64,000 nt of DNA from Thalassococcus_A lentus (GTDB taxonomy: Bacteria > Pseudomonadota > Alphaproteobacteria > Rhodobacterales > Rhodobacteraceae): positions 558,001 to 622,000 of the forward strand of contig NZ_JAQIOY010000001.1 in NCBI RefSeq assembly GCF_028023555.1. The letters are read 5' to 3'. Below, piece by piece: positions 7,814 to 16,142 of this stretch; the first letter of the stretch is position 1, and each line of letters opens with the position of its first letter. The position numbers were made by a program, and so were the translations under genes. The notes under the pieces are model-generated. The model worked only from the letters and a program-made list of their open reading frames with translations, was not told where the DNA came from and ran no database searches.

Positions 7814-9472
7814 ATGAGGTCAGTACCCACGTCAGGCACCGACAACGCAATGGACAAGACACTCATTTCCTGGAGCGCCCTATTGGTTGCAGCGATTTGC
7901 CTGCTGCCCATTGTCGGCGTAGTCGCGGCTGCTGCGTTTGGCAGTGTCGATACGCTGGTGCAGCTGACCCAGACAGTCCTGTGGCGCTACACCTGGACGA
8001 CACTTGTTCTGGTCGTGCTGGTGGCAGCAGGCAGTATCGTTATAGGCAGCGTAACAGCGTGGTTGGTCGTCACGAGTGAGTTTCGTGGACGCCGCATTCT
8101 GGAAATTGCGCTGGTCGTACCGCTCGCATTTCCGGCCTATGTGCTAGCCTACGCCTATACTGACGTCCTTGATCATCCGGGCATCGTTCAAAGCACGTTG
8201 CGTGCGGTTATGGGATGGGGACCACGGGATTATTGGTTTCCTGAAATCCGATCGCTGGGCGGTGCAAGCCTGATGCTGACGCTGGTTCTGTACCCCTATG
8301 TGTATCTAATGGCGCGGACGGCGTTCATCTTGCAGGCCGCGACGCCATTTTATGCGGCCCGCTCTTTGGGACATTCGCCGCTTTGGGCTTTTGTGCGGGT
8401 TTCTTTGCCCATGGCTCGCCCCGCCATCGCCGCCGGCGCCTTGCTGGTTGTCATGGAAACCATCGCTGATTTTGGCACCGTTGCGCATTTCAGTGTCCAG
8501 ACCTTTGCAACCGGGATCTACACCAGTTGGTTTGGGTTGGGGGATCGCGGCGCCGCGGCGCAATTGGCGCTGGGCCTGCTGACCTTTGCACTGCTGGTTG
8601 CCGGGTTGGAGTATATGAACAGGGGCCGGGCCACCTATGCGACACGAGGGCGGCAGGAAACTTTCGTTCGATTTCAGCTGACCGGCGGGAAAGCCCTGTT
8701 AGCGCAAATTGCCTGCGCCTTGCCTGTTCTGCTGGGGGTCGTTCTGCCTGTCGTTACCCTGTTCCTGATGGGTATGAGATCTGAACAGGACATTTTCAGC
8801 CCGCGCTATCTGAGGTTCATTCACAACTCGCTGATGTTAGCCGTGATTGCCGCAGTCCTGACCGTCGCAGCGGCGGTTATGCTGGGCACGTTCAATCGCG
8901 TGTATTCCGGGCGTGCATCGCTGGCAGCGCTGTTTGTTGGGCGGTTGGGCTATGCAGTGCCGGGCGGTGTGATCGCCGTAGGCTTGTTGGTGCCCTTTGC
9001 CAATTTCGACAACTGGTTGGATGCCCGGATGGAAAGCTGGTTCAACGTGTCGACCGGATTGCTGATTTCAGGATCTATCTGGCTGATGATTGCGGCCTAC
9101 ATGATCCGGTTTCTGGCAGCGGCCATCGGATCCTATGATAGCGGCCTTTCCACCGTGACGCATAATGTGGATGCGGCGTCCCGGGTGCTTGGCCGGACGG
9201 CTTGGGGGACTGTGCGCAGCATTCACCTTCCGGTGTTGCGGGGCAGTATTCTGACGGCCTTGCTGATCGTGTTTGTCGATACCGTAAAAGAGCTGCCTGC
9301 GACCCTGATCCTGAGGCCGTTCAACTATGACACGCTTGCTGTGCAAGCGTTCAGATTGGCGTCTGATGAGCGATTGGAGGGGGCGGCCGTCCCGAGCCTG
9401 ATGATTGCAGCGATTGGGCTGCTTCCGGTCATCCTGCTATGCATGCGCATCGGAAACCGACAAGGCCGCTAA
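7814..9472 (+). CDS. Ferric-iron ABC transporter permease (FbpB type)
   Basis: Up to 552 residues, or 540 if the ATG at 7850 (MDKTLISW) is used; neither start has a good ribosome site. About twelve membrane helices lie in two homologous halves. Each half has the inner-membrane EAA loop where the ATPase docks: ARSLGHSPLWAFVRVSLP (about 180-200) and ASRVLGRTAWGTVRSIHLP (about 455-475). This duplicated layout is characteristic of FbpB/SfuB permeases that import ferric iron from the periplasm. It faces a ferric-iron binding protein gene tail-to-tail. No ATPase gene is in the window, so the ATP-binding subunit must be encoded elsewhere. Confidence 0.88.
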   Translation: MRSVPTSGTDNAMDKTLISWSALLVAAICLLPIVGVVAAAAFGSVDTLVQLTQTVLWRYTWTTLVLVVLVAAGSIVIGSVTAWLVVTSEFRGRRILEIALVVPLAFPAYVLAYAYTDVLDHPGIVQSTLRAVMGWGPRDYWFPEIRSLGGASLMLTLVLYPYVYLMARTAFILQAATPFYAARSLGHSPLWAFVRVSLPMARPAIAAGALLVVMETIADFGTVAHFSVQTFATGIYTSWFGLGDRGAAAQLALGLLTFALLVAGLEYMNRGRATYATRGRQETFVRFQLTGGKALLAQIACALPVLLGVVLPVVTLFLMGMRSEQDIFSPRYLRFIHNSLMLAVIAAVLTVAAAVMLGTFNRVYSGRASLAALFVGRLGYAVPGGVIAVGLLVPFANFDNWLDARMESWFNVSTGLLISGSIWLMIAAYMIRFLAAAIGSYDSGLSTVTHNVDAASRVLGRTAWGTVRSIHLPVLRGSILTALLIVFVDTVKELPATLILRPFNYDTLAVQAFRLASDERLEGAAVPSLMIAAIGLLPVILLCMRIGNRQGR

Positions 9473-9478
9473 AGCAAA

Positions 9479-9500
9479 AGGCGCGCCAAATGGCGCGCCT
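9479..9500. terminator. Bidirectional hairpin terminator between convergent iron genes
   Basis: AGGCGCGCC and GGCGCGCCT form a perfect 9-base-pair stem around an AAAT loop. Read leftwards it is followed by CTTTTGCTTT, so it most clearly ends the minus-strand binding-protein gene. It also lies just after the permease stop. Confidence 0.75.
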
Positions 9501-9527
9501 GCGTATTGTTGAATTTCAGAAGAACGT

Positions 9528-10541
9528 TCAGTTCCAGCCAGCCTGTGCCAGAATGCGCTGGGCGGTTTTGATGTTCTGGGCAATGTCGGATAACGGAATG
9601 TCGTCTTCCTTGAAGTCGCCCAAGGCCTGCACCGACTCGGCCAGTGGTGCGCCCTGAACAACCGGGTATTCGTCATTGCCAGCAGAGAAATAATCCTGTG
9701 CCTGTTCCGAGGCGAGATACTCGAGAAACTTGATGGCGTTGTCCCTGTTCGGGGCATGTGTCGCAACCCCACCGCCTGAGATGTTGATATGGGCGCCGAA
9801 GTCATCCTGGTTGGGGAAAACCCAGCCAATGGTATCGATGCTGTCGGAAACGCCGGAAACATCACGGCGCAGCGCGCGGGCGAAATAGTAGGTGTTGGAC
9901 ATCGCAATGTCGCACTCACCCGAAACGATCCCACGCAACTGGTCTGTATCACCGCCCTGTGGCTTGCGGGCAAAGTTGCCCACAACGGCCTCGGCCCAGT
10001 CAGCTGTGGCCTCTTCGCCCAAGTGTGCAACCATCGCAGCGACGATGTTCTGCGTATAGACGTTCGAAGACGACCGGATGCAAACCATGCCTTCGTACTC
10101 TGGCTTGGCCAGATCCTGATAGGTCATTGGCGGGTTTGAGACATCGTTTTTGTCATAGAACAGGATCCGTGCGCGCTTGGAAAAGGCAAACCACTGGTTT
10201 TCGTTGTCCTGCAGATTTGCCGGAATCTTTGCCTCTAGCACATCACTGTTGATCGATTGCAAAAGCCCAAGTTCCTTGGCGCGTGTAATCCGCACCGTGT
10301 CCACGGTCATGAAAACATCAACTGGCGAGTTTTTGCCTTCAGCCGTCATGCGGGCAATCAATTCATCGGCCTTGCCTTCGATGCGGTTGATGGTGATGCC
10401 GGTTGCATCCTCGAAGTCGGAATAAAGACGTTCGTCTGTATCATAGTGACGGGATGAATAGAGGTTCACGACATTGTCTGCACTGGCTGCGCTGGCGGTG
10501 GCTGCAACGGCAATCGCGATGACAGATGTTAGGCTTTGCAT
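9528..10541 (-). CDS. Ferric-iron ABC transporter substrate-binding protein
   Basis: 337 residues. A signal peptide ends at about residue 21 (ASAASADN), so the protein is periplasmic. The mature start VVNLYSSRHYDTDERLY and the distal SNTYYFARAL segment, with its adjacent tyrosines, are the metal-binding hallmarks of the FbpA/FutA/IdiA family, which bind naked ferric iron. KRARILFYDK and PNRDNAIKFLEYLASEQAQDYF also fit. An iron-responsive box lies 70-88 bases upstream. It would feed the convergent permease across the hairpin terminator. Exporting the family gene symbol would overstate certainty, since several names are in use. Confidence 0.92.
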   Translation of the reverse strand: MQSLTSVIAIAVAATASAASADNVVNLYSSRHYDTDERLYSDFEDATGITINRIEGKADELIARMTAEGKNSPVDVFMTVDTVRITRAKELGLLQSINSDVLEAKIPANLQDNENQWFAFSKRARILFYDKNDVSNPPMTYQDLAKPEYEGMVCIRSSSNVYTQNIVAAMVAHLGEEATADWAEAVVGNFARKPQGGDTDQLRGIVSGECDIAMSNTYYFARALRRDVSGVSDSIDTIGWVFPNQDDFGAHINISGGGVATHAPNRDNAIKFLEYLASEQAQDYFSAGNDEYPVVQGAPLAESVQALGDFKEDDIPLSDIAQNIKTAQRILAQAGWN

Positions 10542-10610
10542 CGGAGTATCCTGATTTTATTAACTTACTGTTTTTGTCAATTACAGGAAATCCTGACAAG
10601 GGCAAGCCTT

Positions 10611-10629
10611 TCTGACAAAATTACTCAGA
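10611..10629 (-). promoter_or_regulatory. Iron-responsive operator (IRO / Iron-Rhodo-type box)
   Basis: TCTGACAAAATTACTCAGA is a perfect TCTGA-N9-TCAGA dyad that fits the TGA-N9-TCA pattern described for Rrf2-family iron regulators (RirA/IscR) in alphaproteobacteria. It lies 70-88 bases before the ferric-iron binding protein start, read on the minus strand. It would repress or tune iron import by iron status. The rest of the 309-base gap 10542-10850 shows no gene; it holds the creatinase leader. Confidence 0.65.
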
Positions 10630-10850
10630 ATAAATCCGGGCCGAAGAGTTCTGGTGAAAAACAGTCTTGATCCGATGAGGCAGTCTCGACTAAAGAAATT
10701 GCAGGGACAGGCGATGGCGTCGCCGCCGATCCAGATCGGTTATTCCCAAACCCACCATCCTGAACGCCGGGATCTTGCTTTGCCGTTTTGCGGTGAGGGA
10801 AGGTTCCCCTTCGCTCCTCGCGCCTAAGCGGCTTGAACAGGAGACAAACG

Positions 10851-12086
10851 ATGGACGGAACATCCAACCTGACACCAAACGCACTGCAGCGCCCTGATTT
10901 CTATCGGTTTCACCAAGGCGAAAAGACACTGCCTTTTGCCGATGCAGAATACGAAGCCCGCCTGAAAGGACTTCGGGCGATCATGGCCGAACAAGGGATC
11001 GACGCTTGTGTGCTGACATCGATGCACAACGTGTCCTACTACTCGGGCTTTCTGTACTGTGCCTTTGGTCGGCCCTATGCGCAGGTCGTGACGCCGACAG
11101 ACACGGTCACGTTCAGTGCAGGCATTGATGCGGCCCAGCCTTGGCGGCGGTGCTACGGCGACAACATCACCTACACGGATTGGCAGCGGAACAACTACTG
11201 GCGCGCCATTCTTTCTGTCACAGGACAGGGCAAGACAATCGGTTTTGAGGGTGACCATCTGTCCATCGCACAGATGGCTTTGCTGGATGATTTCCTGAAA
11301 CCGGCAAACAAGATCGATATTGCTCCGGCCACGATGACACAGCGGTTCCACAAATCGCCCGCAGAACTCGAACTGATCCGCGCAGGTGCGGCGACAGCTG
11401 ACGTTGGCGGCTATGCGATCCGAGATGCCATCAAGGCAGGCGCGCGCGAGATCGACGTGGCAATGGCTGGGCGTGATGCAATGGAGCTGGAAATTGCACG
11501 GCGGTTTCCCGATGCGGAATACCGTGACACATGGGTTTGGTTTCAATCAGGGATCAACACGGATGGTGCCCATAACCCGGTGACGGCGCGGGCATTGCAG
11601 CGCGGTGACATCCTCAGCCTGAACACTTTCCCGATGATTTCGGGCTACTATACAGCCCTCGAACGCACGCTTTTCGTCGAGACGGTTGATGACGCATCGC
11701 TGGCGGTCTGGGAAGCAAACGTCGCTGCCCACGAATACGGCATGAGCCTTCTGAAGCCCGGCGTGTCCTGCGCCGAGGTCACGCACAAGATCAACGACTT
11801 CTTTGCTGAGCGTGATCTGCTTCAGTACCGCACCTTTGGCTATGGTCATTCGTTTGGTGTGCTGAGCCATTACTACGGGCGTGAAGCAGGGTTGGAACTG
11901 CGTGAAGACATCGACACGGTGCTGGAGTCGGGGATGGTCATCTCGATGGAGCCGATGCTGACCATTCCGGAAGGCCAAGCCGGAGCAGGTGGCTACCGCG
12001 AACATGACATTCTGTTCATTACTGAAGACGGCAATGAGAATATCACCGGCTTCCCCTATGGTCCTGAACACAACGTCGTCGGCTAA
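10851..12086 (+). CDS. Creatinase (creatine amidinohydrolase)
   Basis: 411 residues from an ATG with AGGAGA seven bases upstream; the frame extends back to a TTG at 10833. Creatinase splits creatine into sarcosine and urea in the cytoplasm. The protein aligns end to end with what I recall of the Pseudomonas putida enzyme: GFLYCAFGRPYA, PWRRCYGDNITYTDWQR, FQSGINTDGAHNPVT (likely catalytic H241), GYYTALERTLF, QYRTFGYGHSFG and SHYYGREAGLELREDIDTV. This separates it from ordinary M24 prolidases. No sarcosine oxidase or urease is adjacent. It ends tail-to-tail with the GlxA-type regulator. It fits the nitrogen-compound catabolism seen across the region. Confidence 0.93.
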   Translation: MDGTSNLTPNALQRPDFYRFHQGEKTLPFADAEYEARLKGLRAIMAEQGIDACVLTSMHNVSYYSGFLYCAFGRPYAQVVTPTDTVTFSAGIDAAQPWRRCYGDNITYTDWQRNNYWRAILSVTGQGKTIGFEGDHLSIAQMALLDDFLKPANKIDIAPATMTQRFHKSPAELELIRAGAATADVGGYAIRDAIKAGAREIDVAMAGRDAMELEIARRFPDAEYRDTWVWFQSGINTDGAHNPVTARALQRGDILSLNTFPMISGYYTALERTLFVETVDDASLAVWEANVAAHEYGMSLLKPGVSCAEVTHKINDFFAERDLLQYRTFGYGHSFGVLSHYYGREAGLELREDIDTVLESGMVISMEPMLTIPEGQAGAGGYREHDILFITEDGNENITGFPYGPEHNVVG

Positions 12087-12096
12087 ATCAGCCGGT

Positions 12097-12139
12097 CCGC
12101 CGTACCTGAAAGCCGACTGGGCGTTAACGGGTACGGCGG
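12097..12139. terminator. Long inverted repeat between convergent creatinase and glxA-type genes
   Basis: CCGCCGTACC and GGTACGGCGG are perfect 10-base arms separated by 23 bases, placed in the convergent gap. There is no T-run, so this may be a factor-dependent or bidirectional terminator. Function is inferred from position. Confidence 0.4.
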
Positions 12140-12171
12140 CGCCTAACTGGATGGGTAGACCTGGCCAGAAA

Positions 12172-13188
12172 TCAGCGGCGACGCCCCTTGGTTCCATAAG
12201 GGGTTTCGCCGTAGCGGGCCTTGAAATGCCTGCTGAACAAATCGGTGGAATTGAAGCCAGCCGCTGTTGCCACTTCCATTACGGTCATATCGGTTTCCAC
12301 CAGAAGGGCGCGTCCGCGCTCTAGCCGGATGTTGCGATAGACCGTGGCTGGCGGCTCGCCCATCATGGATTGAAACTGACGCTCCATCTGGCGTCGCGAA
12401 AACCCGGCATTCTTCGCGAGATCATCCAGCGTCAGCGGGTCTTCGATGTTGGCGTACATCCCCTGGATCACCAAAAGCAGTTTAGGATTTCTTGAATCCA
12501 CAGCCGTCGCAATTGATGACCTTTGTTCCCGACGCCCTTTCAGATCAGGATCGTTCAAGCACATGTCGGCGACCAACACGGCAAAGTCCGTACCGTAGTC
12601 GCGGGCAATAATTCCCAGCATCATTTCCGTAGCGGCCGACCCGCCGCCACAGGTCAGCAGATCGCCATCTTCTTCAAACCGTTTGCGGGTGGGTTCGAGC
12701 ATGGGGAACGCTTCGGCGAAGCCGGGCTGGTTTTCCCAGTGGAGCGTGAACCTTTTCCCTTCGAGCAGACCAGCCCGGGCCAAACTGGCCGCCCCTGTAC
12801 AAATGCCGCCATAACGCCCGCCGAACCGCGCCCGTTTGCGAAGCTCTGCAATCGTGGAATCGCTGGCTGCTTCAAGGCCTGCATTGCCAGAACAGACAAA
12901 AAGATGGGCGGTGCGTTCAACCTCTGACAACGCGCCGTGCACTTCCATCGACAAACCAGAAGAGGACGGCACCGACTGGCCATCTTCGGAGACGACTTGC
13001 CAGCCATAGAGTGCCTTGCGGGACAGTTGGTTCGCGATGCGCAGTGGATCAAGTGCCGAACTGAATGCCAGCAAGGTAAAGCCGTCGAGCAACAAGAAGC
13101 TGAACCAGCGCGTATCGCGCGGGTTTTTCACAGGGAAGCTGAATGCACCGTCAGGTATGACAGGCTTTGGCTTGGGTTGCTTGGTCAT
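12172..13188 (-). CDS. GlxA-family AraC-type transcriptional regulator
   Basis: 338 residues. Residues 25-200 form a DJ-1/PfpI-like ligand domain (FSFLLLDGFTLLAFSSALDPLRIANQ; GGICTGAASLARAGLL with the nucleophile-position cysteine; FTLHWEN). The C-terminal 100 residues carry the two AraC helix-turn-helices (LTLDDLAKNAGFSRRQMERQF and MEVATAAGFNSTDLFSRHFKARYGE). GlxA relatives control use of quaternary amines, carnitine, arginine and similar compounds. It is the last of four same-strand genes led by the urate oxidase (15-base gap to the preceding one). No clear ribosome site precedes its ATG. It may regulate the purine genes or the creatinase next to it. Confidence 0.9.
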   Translation of the reverse strand: MTKQPKPKPVIPDGAFSFPVKNPRDTRWFSFLLLDGFTLLAFSSALDPLRIANQLSRKALYGWQVVSEDGQSVPSSSGLSMEVHGALSEVERTAHLFVCSGNAGLEAASDSTIAELRKRARFGGRYGGICTGAASLARAGLLEGKRFTLHWENQPGFAEAFPMLEPTRKRFEEDGDLLTCGGGSAATEMMLGIIARDYGTDFAVLVADMCLNDPDLKGRREQRSSIATAVDSRNPKLLLVIQGMYANIEDPLTLDDLAKNAGFSRRQMERQFQSMMGEPPATVYRNIRLERGRALLVETDMTVMEVATAAGFNSTDLFSRHFKARYGETPYGTKGRRR

Positions 13189-13203
13189 GGCAGCTGACCG
13201 GGC

Positions 13204-14001
13204 CTAACCGTGCCGCAAAACAGGGAACCAGTCTTCCCGTAGATGTTGGCCGGCTGTCATGTCATGGCCCGGAAAAGGAGGCGACGTGGGGCCAGGACGC
13301 TCGACATAGCGCGCATCTTCACCGACCAGCCGAAGTGAGAATGCCCTGCGGCGCGCGCTGGTTTCATTTCCACGAGCGCCGTGCAGTGTCATGAAATTGA
13401 AAGCAACGGCATCGCCGGGCTCCATCGTCCATTCCCGAACCTCCATGCCTTCCGCGTCCGGGTCAGGCACGGGGCGATACGCATCCTCATCCGGGTAGAA
13501 ACTTGTCTCGGCCAACCAGCGGGTAGGAAGAACAGGTCTGTCCCATTTGTGAGAGCCAACCACGCAGCGCAGCGAGGCGCTGTCCACGGGATCGAGTGGC
13601 GACCAGAAACTGATCGTGTGCTGACCTTCAACGAAGTAGTAAGGCCCATCCTGATGCCAAGGCGTCGGTTTGGATGTGCCGGGTTCTTTGACAAGCACAT
13701 GGTCGTGAAACATCTGCACCCGTTTGCTGCCCATCAGATCACCCGCCACATCGGCTGCGGGTGAGTTCTGAATGACCTCGGCGAATTCTGGAATGCGCTC
13801 CCAATTGCAGTAGTCATCAAAAAAACGACCGGCTTCGCCTTCTTTCAGGTTTTCCGCGGCATAGGGGCCGGGTGCCTCCATGTTGCGGGCGACTCCGTCA
13901 CGCAGTTGTTCCACATGGTCGCGAAACAGCCCTTTGACCAAAACAACGCCATCGCGCTGATAGTCGTCGATATGCTGCTGCGTCAGCAAAGGATGGGTCA
14001 T
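13204..14001 (-). CDS. Phytanoyl-CoA dioxygenase (PhyH) family protein
   Basis: 265 residues. This is a non-haem iron, 2-oxoglutarate-dependent oxygenase. The iron ligands are visible as PWHQDGPYY (H and D, about residues 116-118) and MTLHGARGN (H, about 205), with a 2-oxoglutarate-binding arginine in SARRRAFSLRL. GGAG precedes the ATG. It is packed between an aspartate dehydrogenase (5-base gap) and the GlxA-type regulator in the operon that begins with urate oxidase. No purine step known to me needs such an enzyme in this pathway, so its substrate is an open question. Confidence 0.88.
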   Translation of the reverse strand: MTHPLLTQQHIDDYQRDGVVLVKGLFRDHVEQLRDGVARNMEAPGPYAAENLKEGEAGRFFDDYCNWERIPEFAEVIQNSPAADVAGDLMGSKRVQMFHDHVLVKEPGTSKPTPWHQDGPYYFVEGQHTISFWSPLDPVDSASLRCVVGSHKWDRPVLPTRWLAETSFYPDEDAYRPVPDPDAEGMEVREWTMEPGDAVAFNFMTLHGARGNETSARRRAFSLRLVGEDARYVERPGPTSPPFPGHDMTAGQHLREDWFPVLRHG

Positions 14002-14006
14002 GGTGA

Positions 14007-14801
14007 TTACTCCGAGTCACGTCGTTTTGAGCATTGCGCGGCAAAGGCGCGGATGTCCATCAGGATGCTCAGAACGGTGGTCATAGAGGTTCGGGCATTC
14101 CCGGCGCTTGGCGCGTTTTCTATGTTGATTTCGAATTTGCAGACTGGCGATGTGACGCTGTAGCGATGCGTGTTGCCCGTCGCCTCGGGATCGGCGATCA
14201 GTTCCACTTGTAGCCTATCAAATCCTGCCCCGGCCAAGGCCAAAGCGGCTACAACATTCGCGTTTTTGGGAAATGCCAGCGTCGCTTCCCGGCCTGTTCC
14301 CTGAAAGAAGACATGGGGCTGACGCAGGTCGTTCAATGAGACGGATTCTTCTGCGCGCGATCCTGCCCAGGCCTTGGGCGGTTTGATCCCCTGATACATC
14401 ACATCTACAGGGCCATCCGCCGAGCAGGCGCGGAGCAGATCCAACCCACCGATTGCACCGGACGGAAAAATCAACTGTGTGCCAGCGTTGTCTGCCGCTG
14501 ACTGCAAAGCTGACAACAATTCTTGGTCGGCAAGAGCACCCTGTGAAGCCAGCATGAGTGCGGTGCCGGATTGAAGGACGTCAACTGCATAGGTCTGAAC
14601 AGCGGAATGGCCTGCGCATTCAACGACCACATCCGGCTGGGCTGCAAGCAAAGCATCCAATGATTGGACCTGAGCAAGCCCTCGCGGCGCTTCAGGTATT
14701 GGAGAACGCGTCAGGGCCGTAACAGTGTTGATTGGATCTTCCGCGAGTCGTTTGTGCAGTTCTCGGCCTATGCTGCCAAATCCGATCAATCCGATGTGCA
14801 T
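14007..14801 (-). CDS. Aspartate dehydrogenase (NadX-type)
   Basis: 264 residues. The N-terminal Rossmann motif is GLIGFGSIGRELHKRL. Next come DVVVECAGHSAV and the conserved FPSGAIGGLDLLRA, then GIKPPKAWAGS and FPKNANVVAALALAGAGFDR, which are hallmarks of L-aspartate dehydrogenase. The family oxidises aspartate with NAD(P) to iminoaspartate (later oxaloacetate and ammonia) and feeds NAD synthesis in some bacteria. Here it sits eight bases downstream of the urate oxidase gene and five before the PhyH gene, so it is probably cotranscribed with catabolic genes. Its true substrate in this operon may differ. Confidence 0.85.
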   Translation of the reverse strand: MHIGLIGFGSIGRELHKRLAEDPINTVTALTRSPIPEAPRGLAQVQSLDALLAAQPDVVVECAGHSAVQTYAVDVLQSGTALMLASQGALADQELLSALQSAADNAGTQLIFPSGAIGGLDLLRACSADGPVDVMYQGIKPPKAWAGSRAEESVSLNDLRQPHVFFQGTGREATLAFPKNANVVAALALAGAGFDRLQVELIADPEATGNTHRYSVTSPVCKFEINIENAPSAGNARTSMTTVLSILMDIRAFAAQCSKRRDSE

Positions 14802-14809
14802 TTGCGCGC

Positions 14810-16042
14810 CTATTTTTTCCGGGCTTCACGAACCCATGCTACGATATACTGCCGCGCTTCATCGTCCATCTGAATTGCGTTTGGTGGTGGCATCGCGTGA
14901 CTGAGTCCCGCTTGCAGATAGATCTGCTCGGCGTGGCGGGCCACATCACCGGGGGTTTCCAGATAGACCCCTTTGGGCGCCCAGTGCATGTTGCCCCAGA
15001 CAGGTTCACGTGCGTGGCACATAGAGCAATTGCCGACAACCGTGTCATAGGCATCCTGAAAGCCTGCGGCTGACGCATAGGTCTGTTCGTAGGGTGTCAG
15101 CTCACGCGCTGCGGCCTGATCATAATCCTCTGTGCCAGAAGCGGTCGAAAGCCAGGCGATCACCAGCATCAGCAGAACCGTCACGCCCCATGTCCAATGT
15201 GGACCGGATCCCGTTTTGTGCATCGTGTTGAAGTAATGCCTGATCGTGACGCCGGTTAGGAAAATCAAACTGGCGATGATCCACGCATGTTGCGTCGCAA
15301 AGGCCAGCGGATAGTGGTTCGACAACATCAGAAATACGACAGGCAATGTCAGATAGTTGTTGTGGGTCGAACGCACCTTGGCGATTTTCCCGTACTTCGC
15401 GTCTGGGGTCCGGCCTGCTTTGAGGTCTGCCACCACAATGCGCTGGTTTGGCATGATCTGGAAAAACACGTTTGCCGTCATGATTGTTGCCGTGAACGCG
15501 CCCAGATGCAGCAGTGCTGCGCGACCCGTAAAGATCTGGTTGTAGCCCCAAGACATGATGACAAGGATCACGAAGAGCAAAAGCATCAGGATCGTCGGGT
15601 GATCGCTCAGCGATGATTTGCACATGGCATCATAGAGCAGCCAACCGATGGTCAGTGATCCGCCAGAGATCAAAATGCCCTGCCACAGCGCGAGATCTGC
15701 TTTGGTCGGGTCGATCAGATAAAGCTCGCCCCCGACCCAATAGATGATCATCAAAAGCGCCGCGCCGGAAAGCCAAGTGCTGTAGCTTTGCCATTTATGC
15801 CAGGTCAGATGCTCGGGCATACGGGCCGGTGCGACCATGTATTTGACGGTGTGATAAAAACCGCCGCCGTGCACTTCCCATTCTTCGCCGTGCGCGCCTT
15901 CGGGTAGCGCATCGTTTGGCTTTAGCATCAGGTCCAGAGCAATGAAGTAAAACGATGCGCCGATCCAAGCCATCGCAGTGACGACGTGCAACCAGCGAAC
16001 GGAAAAGGCGATCCATTCCCACAAGATGGCCAGATCGTACAT
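14810..16042 (-). CDS. puuD: Membrane-bound urate oxidase with cytochrome c domain
   Basis: 410 residues from the ATG of MYDLAILWEW, with GGGAGA upstream; the frame is open further back. Residues 1-300 hold about eight membrane helices with conserved histidines (FSVRWLHVVTAMAWIGASF, HGGGFYH, STHNNYLTLPVVFLMLSNHYP). The C-terminal 110 residues form a c-type cytochrome domain with CSMCH haem site and distal methionine in SHAMPPP. This is the PuuD architecture: urate oxidation to 5-hydroxyisourate coupled to the respiratory chain rather than to oxygen directly. It leads an operon with aspartate dehydrogenase, PhyH and GlxA genes. The hydroxyisourate hydrolase for the next step lies 2.4 kb away. 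Confidence 0.93.
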   Translation of the reverse strand: MYDLAILWEWIAFSVRWLHVVTAMAWIGASFYFIALDLMLKPNDALPEGAHGEEWEVHGGGFYHTVKYMVAPARMPEHLTWHKWQSYSTWLSGAALLMIIYWVGGELYLIDPTKADLALWQGILISGGSLTIGWLLYDAMCKSSLSDHPTILMLLLFVILVIMSWGYNQIFTGRAALLHLGAFTATIMTANVFFQIMPNQRIVVADLKAGRTPDAKYGKIAKVRSTHNNYLTLPVVFLMLSNHYPLAFATQHAWIIASLIFLTGVTIRHYFNTMHKTGSGPHWTWGVTVLLMLVIAWLSTASGTEDYDQAAARELTPYEQTYASAAGFQDAYDTVVGNCSMCHAREPVWGNMHWAPKGVYLETPGDVARHAEQIYLQAGLSHAMPPPNAIQMDDEARQYIVAWVREARKK

Positions 16043-16103
16043 GGCGGGTCTCCCAAAATTTGAATGCTGATGCACACTATGCGCGTGAGGTTTGTTCTAG
16101 TAT

Positions 16104-16122
16104 TGCTTGTAAAGATCAAGCA
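16104..16122. promoter_or_regulatory. LysR-type operator between puuD and lysR
   Basis: TGCTTG-N7-CAAGCA is a perfect dyad that contains the T-N11-A core (TTG-N7-CAA) typical of LysR-type binding sites. It lies in the divergent gap, 62 bases before puuD and 21 before the LysR gene, the usual arrangement for a regulator that controls itself and its divergent target. Confidence 0.55.
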
Positions 16123-16142
16123 GCATCAAAAAAAACCGAATA

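Noticed and set aside
10851..12086. Generic M24 aminopeptidase (prolidase) reading
   Set aside because: The full-length motifs FQSGINTDGAHNPVT and YGHSFG...SHYYGREAGLELREDIDTV point specifically to creatinase.
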